Shown: piece by piece, positions 34,303-43,227 of the stretch | Numbering within the stretch: position 1 is the stretch's first letter | How the letters are laid out: each line of letters opens with the position of its first letter | From: Pedobacter sp. W3I1 | Lineage (GTDB): Bacteria; Bacteroidota; Bacteroidia; Sphingobacteriales; Sphingobacteriaceae | DNA: 64,000 nt | Direction of reading: 5' to 3' | NCBI RefSeq assembly: GCF_030816015.1 | Contig: NZ_JAUSXN010000001.1 | Span: forward strand, 2,418,001 to 2,482,000 | Notes under the pieces: generated by a model | What the model saw: the letters and a program-made list of their open reading frames with translations, nothing else | Databases searched by the model: none | What the model was told of the DNA's origin: nothing | Translations under genes and position numbers: made by a program

Positions 34303-34938
34303 ATGCTTGATGTAAAGCCCGATATCGTTTTAAAATATTTTCCTGATTTAAGTGAAAAACAGATTGCCCAGTTTTCGCAGTTGTTTGATTTATATAACTT
34401 TTGGAATGCACAGATCAATGTAATTTCAAGAAAAGATATTGAAGAATTATATGAACGCCATGTATTACACTCTTTAGGCATAGCTAAAGTATGTAATTTT
34501 AAGGCCGGCGAATCGGTTTTAGATGTAGGTACAGGTGGTGGTTTTCCAGGCATTCCCCTTGCGATCTTGTTTCCTGAGACAGCATTTTATCTTGTCGATT
34601 CTATCGGGAAAAAGATTAAAGTGGTAAAAGAGGTGGCTTCGGCATTAGGTCTGGAAAATTTAAGGGCCGACCATTTAAGAGCAGAGCAAGTTAAAGAGAA
34701 ATTTAATTTTGTAGTTTCAAGGGCAGTGACCCGTTTAGGCGAATTTTACCCATGGATACAGGGAAAATTTAAAAAAGATTCATTAAATGCCATTCCAAAT
34801 GGAATTTTGTATCTAAAAGGTGGCGATTTAGCCGAGGAGATTAAGGAATCAAAACTGAAAGCAGAATTATATCCGCTTTCAGCTTATTTTGAGGAAGATT
34901 TTTTTGAGACTAAATATGTGGTTTACGTACCGCAGTAG
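34303..34938 (+). CDS. rsmG: 16S rRNA (guanine527-N7)-methyltransferase RsmG
   Basis: Methylates N7 of G527 in 16S rRNA using S-adenosylmethionine. The 211-residue length is standard. Motifs: FSQLFDLYNFWNAQINVISRKD near residue 23, LYERHVLHSLGI near 48, the SAM loop VLDVGTGGGFPGIPLAIL near 72, SIGKKIKVVKEVASALGLEN near 98, and FVVSRAVTRLGEFYPW near 131. The end KYVVYVPQ is followed by TAG at 34936-34938. The last 88 bases are repeated at 36198-36285, see that entry. The intact copy is this one, since the full gene reads through to its stop. Confidence 0.95.
   Translation: MLDVKPDIVLKYFPDLSEKQIAQFSQLFDLYNFWNAQINVISRKDIEELYERHVLHSLGIAKVCNFKAGESVLDVGTGGGFPGIPLAILFPETAFYLVDSIGKKIKVVKEVASALGLENLRADHLRAEQVKEKFNFVVSRAVTRLGEFYPWIQGKFKKDSLNAIPNGILYLKGGDLAEEIKESKLKAELYPLSAYFEEDFFETKYVVYVPQ
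34851..34938 (+). repeat. rsmG 3'-end direct repeat, copy 1 (genuine)
   Basis: The last 88 bases of rsmG, AAAACTGAAAGCAGAATTAT to the TAG. It matches 36198-36285 without gaps in 82 of 88 positions. All six differences are transitions at third or stop positions (TAT/TAC twice, TAC/TAT, GTA/GTG, CAG/CAA, TAG/TAA). Confidence 0.95.
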
Positions 34939-35073
34939 TTCAATATTTATATAAATTATTTTTTTATAATTATTTGATTATTAGTATTTTGTAGATTTAT
35001 TTTGTCCTAATCTGGAATTTGATTCCGGATTTGTCTATTTTATTTTTTATATGGTAAAAATAAATTAAAACAA

Positions 35074-36192
35074 TTGGCTTCTAAATTTAGGGTTGTTGCT
35101 GTTGTTGATCCACGGCAAAGTGGTAAAACAACTATATGCAGGACAACTTTTCCCCATAAATCATATGTATCACTTGAAAATTCCGATATAGCTGAATTTG
35201 CCACAGCTGATCCAAAGGGTTTTTTAAAGCAATTTAAAAATGGGGCCATTTTAGATGAAGTGCAAAAATTACCTCATCTGTTTTCTTATATCCAACAAAT
35301 TGTTGATGAAAACAATAAGGCTGGTTTTTTTATCTTAAGCGGAAGTAATAATTTTTTAATGCAGGAAAGTATATCCCAGACTTTGGCTGGTAGAGTAGCT
35401 TACTTACATTTATTGCCCTGCAGTTTAAAAGAATTAAAGACGGCAAAATTATTATTAGATTATCAAAGCCATATATTTGCTGGGGCTTACCCCGAGCCTT
35501 TATATAAAAATATCGATGCTGTAGATTGGTATCCCAATTATATCAATACTTACATAGAAAGAGATGTTCGCCAATTGAAAAACATTACAGATTTGGCGTT
35601 GTTCATGAAATTTTTGCGTTTATGCGCAGGTAGAACGGGACAAATTTTAAATATACAGTCGCTTGGTAATGATTGCGGTATTGATGCCAAAACGGTACAG
35701 GCATGGTTATATATTTTGCAATCAAGTTATATCATTTATTTGCTAAGACCATTTTATAATAACTACAATAAACGGATAATAAAAGCTCCAAAACTTTATT
35801 TTTACGATACAGGCGTTGCTTGTAGTTTGTTGGGACTGCAAAATGTAGAGCAACTTGCATTTCATCCCAGTATTGGTGCATTGTTCGAAAATATGATGAT
35901 TATAGACCTGCTTAAACAACGCTTAAACAATGGTTTGCAGGATAATCTATATTATTGGCGTGATAAAACAGGAAATGAATTGGACGTACTACTTGATACA
36001 GCCACAGCAGTTACAGCAATAGAAATTAAAGCTGGGGCAACAATGAATTCCGATTATCAAAAAGGTTTGTTATATTTTAAAGATCTAGCAGATGATAAGA
36101 AGAAATTAAAAACCATTATTTGTTATGCCGGATCGGTTATCCAAAACCGTAGCAATGGTATTGAAGTAAGGCCTTGGGAAAAGATGATATAA
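35074..36192 (+). CDS. AAA+ ATPase with DUF4143 domain (AAA_14)
   Basis: A 372-residue member of the AAA_14/DUF4143 ATPase family. The P-loop is DPRQSGKTT at residues 12-20, with Asp where the family has Gly (GPRQxGKT). Walker B is AILDEVQKLP near 60; SGSNNFLMQESISQTLAGRVAYLHL and a helical arm with YINTYIERDVRQL near 162 follow; a restriction-endonuclease-like end with WRDKTGNELDVLLD and IEIKAGAT near 300-325 closes the protein. No in-frame ATG exists upstream: the frame is open to about 35023 and TTG 35074 is the assigned start. An ATG at 35051 is out of frame, suggesting a lost or shifted start. It is bordered on both sides by copies of the rsmG end. Confidence 0.75.
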   Translation: MASKFRVVAVVDPRQSGKTTICRTTFPHKSYVSLENSDIAEFATADPKGFLKQFKNGAILDEVQKLPHLFSYIQQIVDENNKAGFFILSGSNNFLMQESISQTLAGRVAYLHLLPCSLKELKTAKLLLDYQSHIFAGAYPEPLYKNIDAVDWYPNYINTYIERDVRQLKNITDLALFMKFLRLCAGRTGQILNIQSLGNDCGIDAKTVQAWLYILQSSYIIYLLRPFYNNYNKRIIKAPKLYFYDTGVACSLLGLQNVEQLAFHPSIGALFENMMIIDLLKQRLNNGLQDNLYYWRDKTGNELDVLLDTATAVTAIEIKAGATMNSDYQKGLLYFKDLADDKKKLKTIICYAGSVIQNRSNGIEVRPWEKMI

Positions 36193-36197
36193 CATGA

Positions 36198-36285
36198 AAA
36201 ACTGAAAGCAGAATTATACCCGCTTTCAGCTTATTTTGAGGAAGATTTTTTTGAGACTAAATACGTGGTTTATGTGCCGCAATAA
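36198..36285 (+). repeat. rsmG 3'-end direct repeat, copy 2 (diverged)
   Basis: Begins five bases after the ATPase stop and ends exactly against the convergent BlaR1-like stop (36286). It encodes the same 28 residues as the rsmG end (KLKAELYPLS...YVVYVPQ, stop) but with six synonymous changes. It is not part of any gene here. Confidence 0.95.
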
Positions 36286-37725
36286 TTATTGTTTTTTTGG
36301 ATAACCTGTAATTGTGATTTCTTTAACAGGTGCTATCCTGATTGTGTTTATATCACCTTTCTTTTTTGCATTTGAAGTAGTAGGATAACCCTTTACAACT
36401 ACCTCTTTAATATCTTTTTGATCTGAGGATAATGTGTGATCCCGTTTAATTGCCTTATTGCCTGTAGCTTGAACAAGATTAATCGTATTTGGCTCATTGT
36501 CATTCCCTTTTTTTTCTGGTTTTGGCTCAATCGGGGGCGGTGGTGGAGGCAATGTCTTTTTATCTTGTCTCACAACAGGTGGAGACAACTTTTTACCATC
36601 TTTTTTAACTCTCGGAGGAGCAAAACGAACTTGGTCTACTTTTGGTACGCTAAGCTTTTTCGTTTTTAAGGAGCTGGGTTCTACCGGTGGAGGTGGTGGT
36701 ATTATTTTGTCGTCTTTTTTTATAATGGGTTCATTTATCGTTATTTCCGTAACTTTTTTGGCTTTGGCTGTATATGGTTCTTTTGGTGGTGGAGGTGGTA
36801 ATCTCTTTTTATCAGACTTTTTCTTAGTAGTGTCCTGAAGAACAATGGTTAAACTTTCCTTTTTTTGCCCTAATTGGATAGTATTATAGTCTTTTGTAAA
36901 TGCTGTTGTAGACAAGAACAGCATAAATCCAACTAGTGGAATGATAAATAACAATTTGAGCCTGGCCCATTTTGCCGATTTTTTTTGGTTTAACATACTT
37001 ATTCTATTTTTTAGTATTGATGAATTAAAAAATTGATTGGTAAGGATAACTTCTTGATTTCCATATGAATTTTGGATTAAAAATAGTGCATACTCATATT
37101 TAGCGATATCTTTTTGTGTCGTTTCCTCATCGGCTAAATATTCATGGATGAGTTTGATATCATCTTTAATGAAGTAAGTAATTGGATTGAACCAGCTTGA
37201 AATTTTTATCAACTCGAATAAAAGAATATCAAGGCTGTGCATTTGTTTAATGTGGACCATTTCATGCTTTACGATGGTGTTTCTTTGACTCATAGCAGGA
37301 TCAATAAACATTAAATTAAAGAATGAAAAAGCCATTTTTGAGTTCTCGACCTCAATTAATGTAATGCCGTTTTCTTTACTTCGAGTTGCATTTTTTATCA
37401 ATCTTTTGATATAGCGCAGTCCCCAAACTATTTTTAAGATAAAAAATAACGAGACTACGGAATACAGTAGTAAACAGATATTTTCTATATTGAACAACGG
37501 TGCCTGTTCTTGAACCTGAATAAATCCGGTATAGTCCATTACTACCTCCTTTTTTAAAAATCCCAATTGAAAAAATGGAAGTATGAAAGCGAGTATTGAA
37601 CTGAAAATCAGATAATATCTGTTTAATCCATAAAAGGTTTCCCTATGGAGGAATAATCTATAAAATCCATAAAATAAGATAAGATATAGATTAGCTTCGA
37701 GTAAATAATATAACCAGCTCATCAC
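36286..37725 (-). CDS. M56 (BlaR1/MecR1-like) receptor metallopeptidase with proline-rich tail
   Basis: A 479-residue membrane signal transducer. Four N-terminal helices surround a cytosolic zinc protease: HEMVH at 154-158 in IVKHEMVHIKQMHSLD, and a downstream Glu in LIHEYLADEE near 195-200. A helix near 255-275 (LLFIIPLVGFMLFLSTTAF) leads to the periplasmic part, which has no penicillin-binding sensor domain. Instead it is low-complexity with several PPPPP or PPPPPP blocks (RLPPPPPKEP, IIPPPPPVEPS, LPPPPPPIEPK), and KGYPTTS and ITGYPKKQ at the end. Such tails occur in Bacteroidota M56 proteins. The start overlaps the stop of the upstream BlaI-type gene by four bases, so both are one operon. 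Confidence 0.85.
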   Translation of the reverse strand: MMSWLYYLLEANLYLILFYGFYRLFLHRETFYGLNRYYLIFSSILAFILPFFQLGFLKKEVVMDYTGFIQVQEQAPLFNIENICLLLYSVVSLFFILKIVWGLRYIKRLIKNATRSKENGITLIEVENSKMAFSFFNLMFIDPAMSQRNTIVKHEMVHIKQMHSLDILLFELIKISSWFNPITYFIKDDIKLIHEYLADEETTQKDIAKYEYALFLIQNSYGNQEVILTNQFFNSSILKNRISMLNQKKSAKWARLKLLFIIPLVGFMLFLSTTAFTKDYNTIQLGQKKESLTIVLQDTTKKKSDKKRLPPPPPKEPYTAKAKKVTEITINEPIIKKDDKIIPPPPPVEPSSLKTKKLSVPKVDQVRFAPPRVKKDGKKLSPPVVRQDKKTLPPPPPPIEPKPEKKGNDNEPNTINLVQATGNKAIKRDHTLSSDQKDIKEVVVKGYPTTSNAKKKGDINTIRIAPVKEITITGYPKKQ

Positions 37726-38094
37726 TTATCTTTTTTAAGTTTCTCTGCCAATTGGATAATTTCATTGAGTTCTTCAGTACTCATACTTTTTTCTTTCACC
37801 AGAAACGAAACCAGACTCTCGTAGGAGTTTTCGAAATAGTTGCTCATTACCTTATCTAATGCAAAGCGTTTATAATCAGTTTCTTTTATAATGGGGAAGT
37901 AGATATGCGTATTGCCAATAGCTTTATGATCAACAAAACCTTTAGCCTCCAAAACCCTGATTACAGTGGAAACTGTATTGTAGGGCGGGTTTGGGTTCGT
38001 TCATTTTCTCGATAACGTCTTTTACCAGTGCTTCGCCCATTTCCCAAAGGATGAGCATAATCTGTTCTTCTGCTTTTGTGAGCTCTTTTATCAT
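37722..38094 (-). pseudogene. BlaI/MecI-family repressor gene with a frameshift
   Basis: The N-terminal part reads MIKELTKAEEQIMLILWEMGEALVKDVIEKMNEPKPA from 38094, then the frame jumps: one extra C in the run CCCGCCCTACAAT (near 37985-37990) breaks the recognition-helix region, where the family has PKPAYNTVSTVIRVLEAKGF (read PKPAYNTV and VIRVLEAKGF). The rest, EAKGFVDHKAIGNTHIYFPI and a C-terminal dimer helix, is in the second frame and ends four bases into the BlaR1-like gene. With one base removed, a normal repressor of about 123 residues results. Either a recent mutation or a sequencing error; the disrupted segment contacts DNA, so if real the repressor is dead. Confidence 0.8.
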
Positions 38095-38097
38095 AGC

Positions 38098-38166
38098 AAC
38101 TATTTTTATAGTTTGGTTAGATGAAGTTACGACTATAAAAATAGTTTGCAAACTATTTTTATAGTT
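38098..38166. promoter_or_regulatory. BlaI-type operators: three AACTATTTTTATAGTT sites
   Basis: AACTATTTTTATAGTT occurs at 38098-38113 and again at 38151-38166. Between, ACTATAAAAATAGTT lies at 38132-38146 in the opposite orientation. Bases 38132-38165 form a perfect 34-base palindrome with a central GC. The sites start four bases upstream of the repressor ATG (38094). They are excellent operator candidates for the repressor controlling its own operon; the TATAGTT core resembles BlaI-type half sites. Confidence 0.75.
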
Positions 38167-38223
38167 TTATTTGTAACTGTATGATATTCAGTATGATAAT
38201 TTATTTGTAAAATCTATAATGCA

Positions 38224-38251
38224 TAAAAAAACCTGCCGAATAGGGCAGGTT
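38224..38251 (-). terminator. Intrinsic terminator of the M28 lipoprotein gene
   Basis: On the minus strand, AACCTGCC pairs perfectly with GGCAGGTT over eight bases around CTATTC, followed by a T-run (the A-run 38224-38230). It lies 23 bases after the peptidase stop. Confidence 0.85.
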
Positions 38252-38273
38252 CAGATTTATATCAATCAGTTTG

Positions 38274-39248
38274 TTAAAATCTTTCTGATTTTTTTGGATT
38301 GTCCATCATAATCATTTTATCTTTTAACAGCTGTTGTAAGCCGGTTTGTTTGTCGATACTTTTTACAACATCTAATACCGCACTTGCCGCATTGCTGAAA
38401 AATGGTTTCGTAATGGTCGAATATTCGTCGGTAGCCTTATGGTAGTCTTTATGATCTTCTACACCGAAATATAGAAATGGAATATTTTTAGCATTAAAAG
38501 CCCCCTGGTCGCTCTGGTTGGTCCAATCATCATGACCTTGTTTTGGATCGTCATGACCAAAAAGTAGTTTAATGTTAGTTTTAGTCGTATCTACATGTTT
38601 CTTTAAATCTGGATATTTGAAAGTTCCACACACATATAATTCACCTTTGTCACTGTGGCTGATCATGTCCATGTTCAGATCAATGGCAATGGTATTAATG
38701 GGTACTGGCGGATTGCCTACAAATGCTTTTGCACCTTGTAAACCCATTTCTTCTGCATCAAAAGACGCGAAAATGATGGTATTGTTCGGTTTGTTCTTAG
38801 CAAAATAGGCAGCAATTTTTAATAATCCTGCTGTTCCTGATGCATTATCATCAGCACCGTTAAAAACATCGTCTTTTACTACGCCTAAATGGTCGTAATG
38901 TGCAGATACCACAATAACATTTGTTCCTTTACCCGGTATATAGCCGATGATGTTGGTGCCATTTATTTTTGTACCGCCTCTTCCGTTAAAAGTGAACTCC
39001 TGCGCATAATTTACATGCTGTGGGTAAGATTTTAAACCTAATTTTTGAAATCTTTCTATAATGTAAGCCTTGGCCATTTCCGCGCCTTTTGTTCCGGTTT
39101 TTCTACCTTGATAAGCATCTGATGATAATACCTCAACGTCTTTTAACAATTGGGTATCCAATTTGTCCGAAGTCGTATTGTTTTGGTCTTTTACTGATGA
39201 ACAGCAGCTTAGCATCATGGCTAAGGGAAGGATATATAGGATTTTCAT
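38274..39248 (-). CDS. M28-family metallopeptidase lipoprotein
   Basis: A 324-residue zinc aminopeptidase-type protein anchored to a membrane. The signal MKILYILPLAMMLSCCSS carries a lipobox (LSC). The catalytic domain shows VVSAHYDHLGV near 107 (His-x-Asp), FNGADDNASGTAGLLKIA (bridging Asp) near 128, FASFDAEEMGLQGAKAF (Glu pair) near 157, NLDMIS-type MDMISH near 188, and an end DHKDYHKATDEYSTI with the last His. Its smaller size and lack of a PA domain separate it from the M28 protein at 3146. Terminator downstream; alone in its unit. Confidence 0.9.
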   Translation of the reverse strand: MKILYILPLAMMLSCCSSVKDQNNTTSDKLDTQLLKDVEVLSSDAYQGRKTGTKGAEMAKAYIIERFQKLGLKSYPQHVNYAQEFTFNGRGGTKINGTNIIGYIPGKGTNVIVVSAHYDHLGVVKDDVFNGADDNASGTAGLLKIAAYFAKNKPNNTIIFASFDAEEMGLQGAKAFVGNPPVPINTIAIDLNMDMISHSDKGELYVCGTFKYPDLKKHVDTTKTNIKLLFGHDDPKQGHDDWTNQSDQGAFNAKNIPFLYFGVEDHKDYHKATDEYSTITKPFFSNAASAVLDVVKSIDKQTGLQQLLKDKMIMMDNPKKSERF

Positions 39249-39271
39249 GATTATTTGTTATAAGTTAGGAC

Positions 39272-39367
39272 CGTCATCTCGACTGGAGCATCGTCCCGAC
39301 GTTAAGTCGGGAGAGAGATCTATCGGAATAGATTTCTCGACTTCGTTGCACTCCGCTCGAAAGGACG
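39272..39367. repeat. Hairpin repeat, CGTCATCTCGA family (copy 4)
   Basis: CGTCATCTCGACTGGAGC on one side and CACTCCGCTCGAAAGGACG on the other, with an extra internal hairpin CCCGACGTTAAGTCGGG absent from the other copies. It is in the 360-base gap 39249-39608. Confidence 0.65.
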
Positions 39368-39417
39368 ATTAGTCGTTTAAATTTTCCTAAAGATATTAAT
39401 TATTGGAATATGTAGAG

Positions 39418-39600
39418 GCGTCACCCTGAATTCATTTCAGGGTCAATTATTGCAGGGTAGATGCTGAAATAAATTCAGCAAGACGATCGAAATAAAAAGT
39501 GGAATTGAAAAGTAATCACATCTTTCATTTTCGAATTAGAAAAATGCTAATCAGATTGTTCATTGTGAGACCTATCAGGTTTCTAAAACCTGATAGGTCT
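39418..39600. repeat. Two hairpin repeats downstream of smc
   Basis: Within the gap 39249-39608. At 39418-39488 CGTCACCCTGAATTCATTTC is followed by AAATAAATTCAGCAAGACG, an imperfect palindrome. At 39568-39600 AGACCTATCAGGTTT and AAACCTGATAGGTCT form a perfect 15-base stem with a three-base loop, eight bases after the smc stop; it has no T-run, so it is a stable hairpin or repeat rather than a classical terminator. Confidence 0.65.
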
Positions 39601-39608
39601 GGAATAGC

Positions 39609-42600
39609 TTACGCTGCCACTTCCCTTAAATCGACCGCTACCACTCTCGAAACACCTTGTTCAACCATGGTTACTCCGTAAATAATATCGGTACTGGCGA
39701 TAGTACGCTTGTTATGCGAAACGATAATAAACTGCGATTGATCTGAGAATTTACGGATAATATTATTGAATTTATCGATGTTGGTATCATCTAAAGGCGC
39801 ATCAACCTCGTCGAAAATACAGAATGGCGCAGGTTTTAACAGGTAAAGTGAAAATAATAGGGCAGTAGCCGTTAAGGTTTTTTCCCCACCGGATAACTGA
39901 TTGATCGATAAAGGCCTTTTCCCTTTCGGCCGTGCAATAATATCAATATCAGCCTCCAAAGGATTATTGATGTCTGATAAAATCAGGTCGCAGCTATCTT
40001 CTTCATTAAATAAGGAACGGAAAACTACGATAAAGTGCTCGCGGGCCTGGGTAAAGGCTTGCATAAATTTATCTTTAGCCGTATCGTCTATCTCTTTTAT
40101 GGTTTGTAAAAGATCGGTTTTTGCCGCATTAAGATCTTTTTTCTGATTCTGGATGAAAGTGTAACGCTCTTCCATTTCTTTAAAAGCCTCCATTGCCATA
40201 GAGTTGATGGCTCCAAATTCGTCGAGTTGACGTTTCATTCGCTCTACCTTTTGGCGGAGATCAAATTCACTTTCTAAAGCTTCAATTTCAGTATCTGTTT
40301 CTAAAAGATCGTTAATGTCAATATTGAATTCGACAGCTAAACGTTCTTTTAATGCATTCAGATCGATTTTTAAAGCATTTTTTTTATCCTTGATTTCAGT
40401 TAATAAGAAATCTGTTTCTTCACGGCTTTTACGGATATTGGTCAGTTCGTTTTCAACCTCGTTAATACTTCCTTTACACGCAAATATATGCTTGCTCAGC
40501 CTCTGCAAGCCCTTTTTCCATCTCTTCACGTTGTTGATACATTTCTAAAAGGGTATCGTCGTTAAGATCAGTGTGCTGTAGAGTTGCTGTAATCTCGGTC
40601 AGTGCTTCCTGTAATTCTTTATCGTTTTGGGCGATGCGTTTGTTTAAAGCTTCTTCCTGTACAAAACGGTAATCTAAATCTTTTTCTAAGCCCGATAATT
40701 TATTCTGTTGCTGGTGAAAACGGATGTTGTCCTGATTGTATTTCCCCGCACTTTCGTTTACCTGATCAGCAATTTCCTGATAATTAAGTTGTTGTTCCTG
40801 TAAATTAACGTGCGCTTCTTGCTGGTCTTTTTGCAATTGAACCAATGCCGGTAATTTTTCAGATAAGGCTTTTTCTATCGATACTATCTTCTGAGCGATA
40901 TCCGTTTTGCGGTTTTCGCTGGTGGTAATAAACTCCTGATACTGGTCGCGGCGGGTTTGCACAGAAATGTGTTCGTTATTTAAACGGTTCATTTCTTGCT
41001 GCAAAGTATTGATCTGATTGATTTTTGAAGCTTCTTTTAATTCAAATATTTGATCAGTTTCGGCTTTTATTGCTGCATTATATTGATTAATCAAAAATTC
41101 TGAAGCTTTAATTTCTTTTGCCAGATTTTCTAAATTCTTGGCGCGACCAATCCTTTTTCCCTCAAATAAACCCACTGAACCACCCGCCAAAGTGAATTTG
41201 GTTTGGGCATATTTTCCGTTTTTAGCCAAAATGGTTAGACTTTCGGTTGGTGTGGCTTTAAATAAATTCTCTTGCTCAGCTACTGCGATGTACACATTTT
41301 GTAAAAGCAGGTTGCAAAGGTGCTGGTATTTTTTGTCGACCTCTATTACCGATAAAGCAGAAACTAGCCCTTCATGAGTACCGATAACCGGATTTTTAGC
41401 AGGAACATTTTCTAAAATGAAAAAGTTTGCCCTGCCACGACTGGCATCTGTTAAGAGGTTAATGGCCTGAACGGCATCTGCATACTGATCAACAACATAG
41501 TGGTTCATTACCGGTTCGAGGTAATTTTCTATCGCAATGCGGTAATCTTCATTACAGAATAAAATATCAGAAAGGAGCAGGGCACTTTTGGCAAAAGCGT
41601 TGTTTTTCTTCAAAAAGCGGATCGATTCAGGGAAACCTTCCAGGCTGTCTACCAGGGATTTCGTGAGGTTGTATTCGTTCTGTTTGGCGTCTTTTTTACG
41701 ATTTTCGGCCGTAAGTTTCTCCTTGTTCGAACTCAGGTTGATTTCGGAGGTAGCCAGTTTTTCTTTTAAAAGTTCTTCAGCTTCCGTTAGGTTTTTAATG
41801 TTGGCCTGCTTTTCCCTTACCTGAATATCAAGTTCGGCCAACGCATGATCGAAAGCTTTTAACTCTAAGGTTTTGGTTTCCGTATCATCTACATTCCGGT
41901 TGGTTTCCTGTACCAGCGCATCTTTCTGAATATTCAGGATATCAATTTCTTTTTGCGATTGGTATACTTGGTTTTGCAGGTCGTTAACCGATTTGATCAG
42001 GTTATCAATCCTGTTTTTCTCAGTCTGCTGCTGCTCGCGCAAAGTATCAAGCGTCGATTTCAGCAGCTTTAAATCAGATTCCAGTCGGTTAAAAACCTCG
42101 GTTTCTGTTAAAACTTCTTCATTTAAACGTTTAATGTTGTATTTAATGTGGTTAACCTGGTTTTTATCTTTTTCGAGTTCTCCAGATAAACGCGCTTCTT
42201 TTTCCTGTAAAAAACGCATCTGCTCGTTCTTAACTTTTTTCTCACTTTCGTAAGCACGGATTTTGGAAACAAACTCATTTGTAGCCTTTTGTTGTATGGA
42301 AAGGTTCTTTTCCTGATTGATACTACCTAATTTAAGTTTTTGTAGTTCGGCTTCACCGGTATCTATTTTGTTGCTGAGTTCTGTACGGTTTACCTGCTGA
42401 TTTTGCTCCTGAGTTTCTAAAGCATTTAAGTCGGTACGGAAAAAGGCAATACGGTGCGTAGCCAACTGAACACTTAGTTCGCGGTATTGCTCTTTTAACT
42501 TATAATAACGTTCGGCTTTACGTGCCTGATTTTCTAAAGTTTTAAGGTTTTTTTCAATCTCGAAAAGTAAATCTTCAACGCGTTCTAAATCGGCTTCAGT

Positions 42601-43149
42601 GTCTTTCAACTTGCTGAAAGTCTGTTTTTTGCGTAATTTATATTTCGAAATACCCGATGCTTCTTCAAACAAAGAACGACGGCTATGCTCTTTGTTGGTA
42701 ATAATTTCATCCACCATTTTAAGCTCTATAATCGAATAACTATCAGAGCCGATTCCGGTATCCAGAAAAAGGTCGGTAATGTCTTTTAATCTACACTGAA
42801 CATCGTTTAAGCGGTACTCACTATCTCCATTTCTGTAGAGTTTACGGGTTACGGTAACCTGTGAATAGGCTGTAGGAAGGATGTTCCTGGTGTTATCAAA
42901 ACTTAATGAAACCTCGGCAAGCTGCGCTTGTTTACGGTTTTTTGTTCCGTTGAAAATGATGTTCTCCATCTTTTCCGATCGTAAAGCTTTGGTACTCTGT
43001 TCGCCCAAAACCCAGCGCATGGCATCGATTACATTGGATTTTCCGCAACCATTAGGACCAACAATAGCCGTAACACCCTCATTAAAATTGATGGTCACTT
43101 TATCGCCAAAGCTCTTAAAACCTTTAATTTCTAACCTGGTAAGTTGCAT
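39609..43149 (-). CDS. smc: Chromosome segregation ATPase SMC, reading frame interrupted
   Basis: Condenses and resolves chromosomes. From ATG 43149 the first frame (891 residues) has Walker A GPNGCGKSN near residue 31, long coiled coils and a hinge in the middle (GFPESIRFLKKNN through RANFFILENVPA). It runs to a stop at 40474. The second frame (from about 40529 to 39609) continues the second coil and holds LSGGEKTLTATALLFSLY, Walker B FCIFDEVDAPLDD and FIIVSHNKRTIAS. The break is near 40486: frame one ends AEQAYICV, frame two reads FACKGSINEVEN. One extra base (ATATTT versus ATTTT) explains it. Joined, the product is about 1180 residues, normal for SMC. Smc is usually essential or important, so a sequencing error is the first suspect. 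Confidence 0.85.
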
Positions 43150-43227
43150 GGTTTGTAATCGGGAGAACCGACTTCAATAATAAGGATAATTTTGTGGTTT
43201 TTCAAGTTTTTAACCATGGTGTTTTTA

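Noticed and set aside
34939..36285. Integrative element with its own integrase
   Set aside because: Only one gene lies between the two rsmG ends, and it is an ATPase, not a recombinase; the mechanism of entry is left open.
36497..36838. Glycine-rich plus-strand frame of 113 codons opposite the BlaR1-like gene
   Set aside because: It is the complement of the proline blocks (CCN codons become GGN) and has no support of its own.
40474..40529. Programmed frameshift in smc
   Set aside because: No slippery heptamer, no stimulatory hairpin and no RF2-type context were found at the junction; an extra base is simpler.
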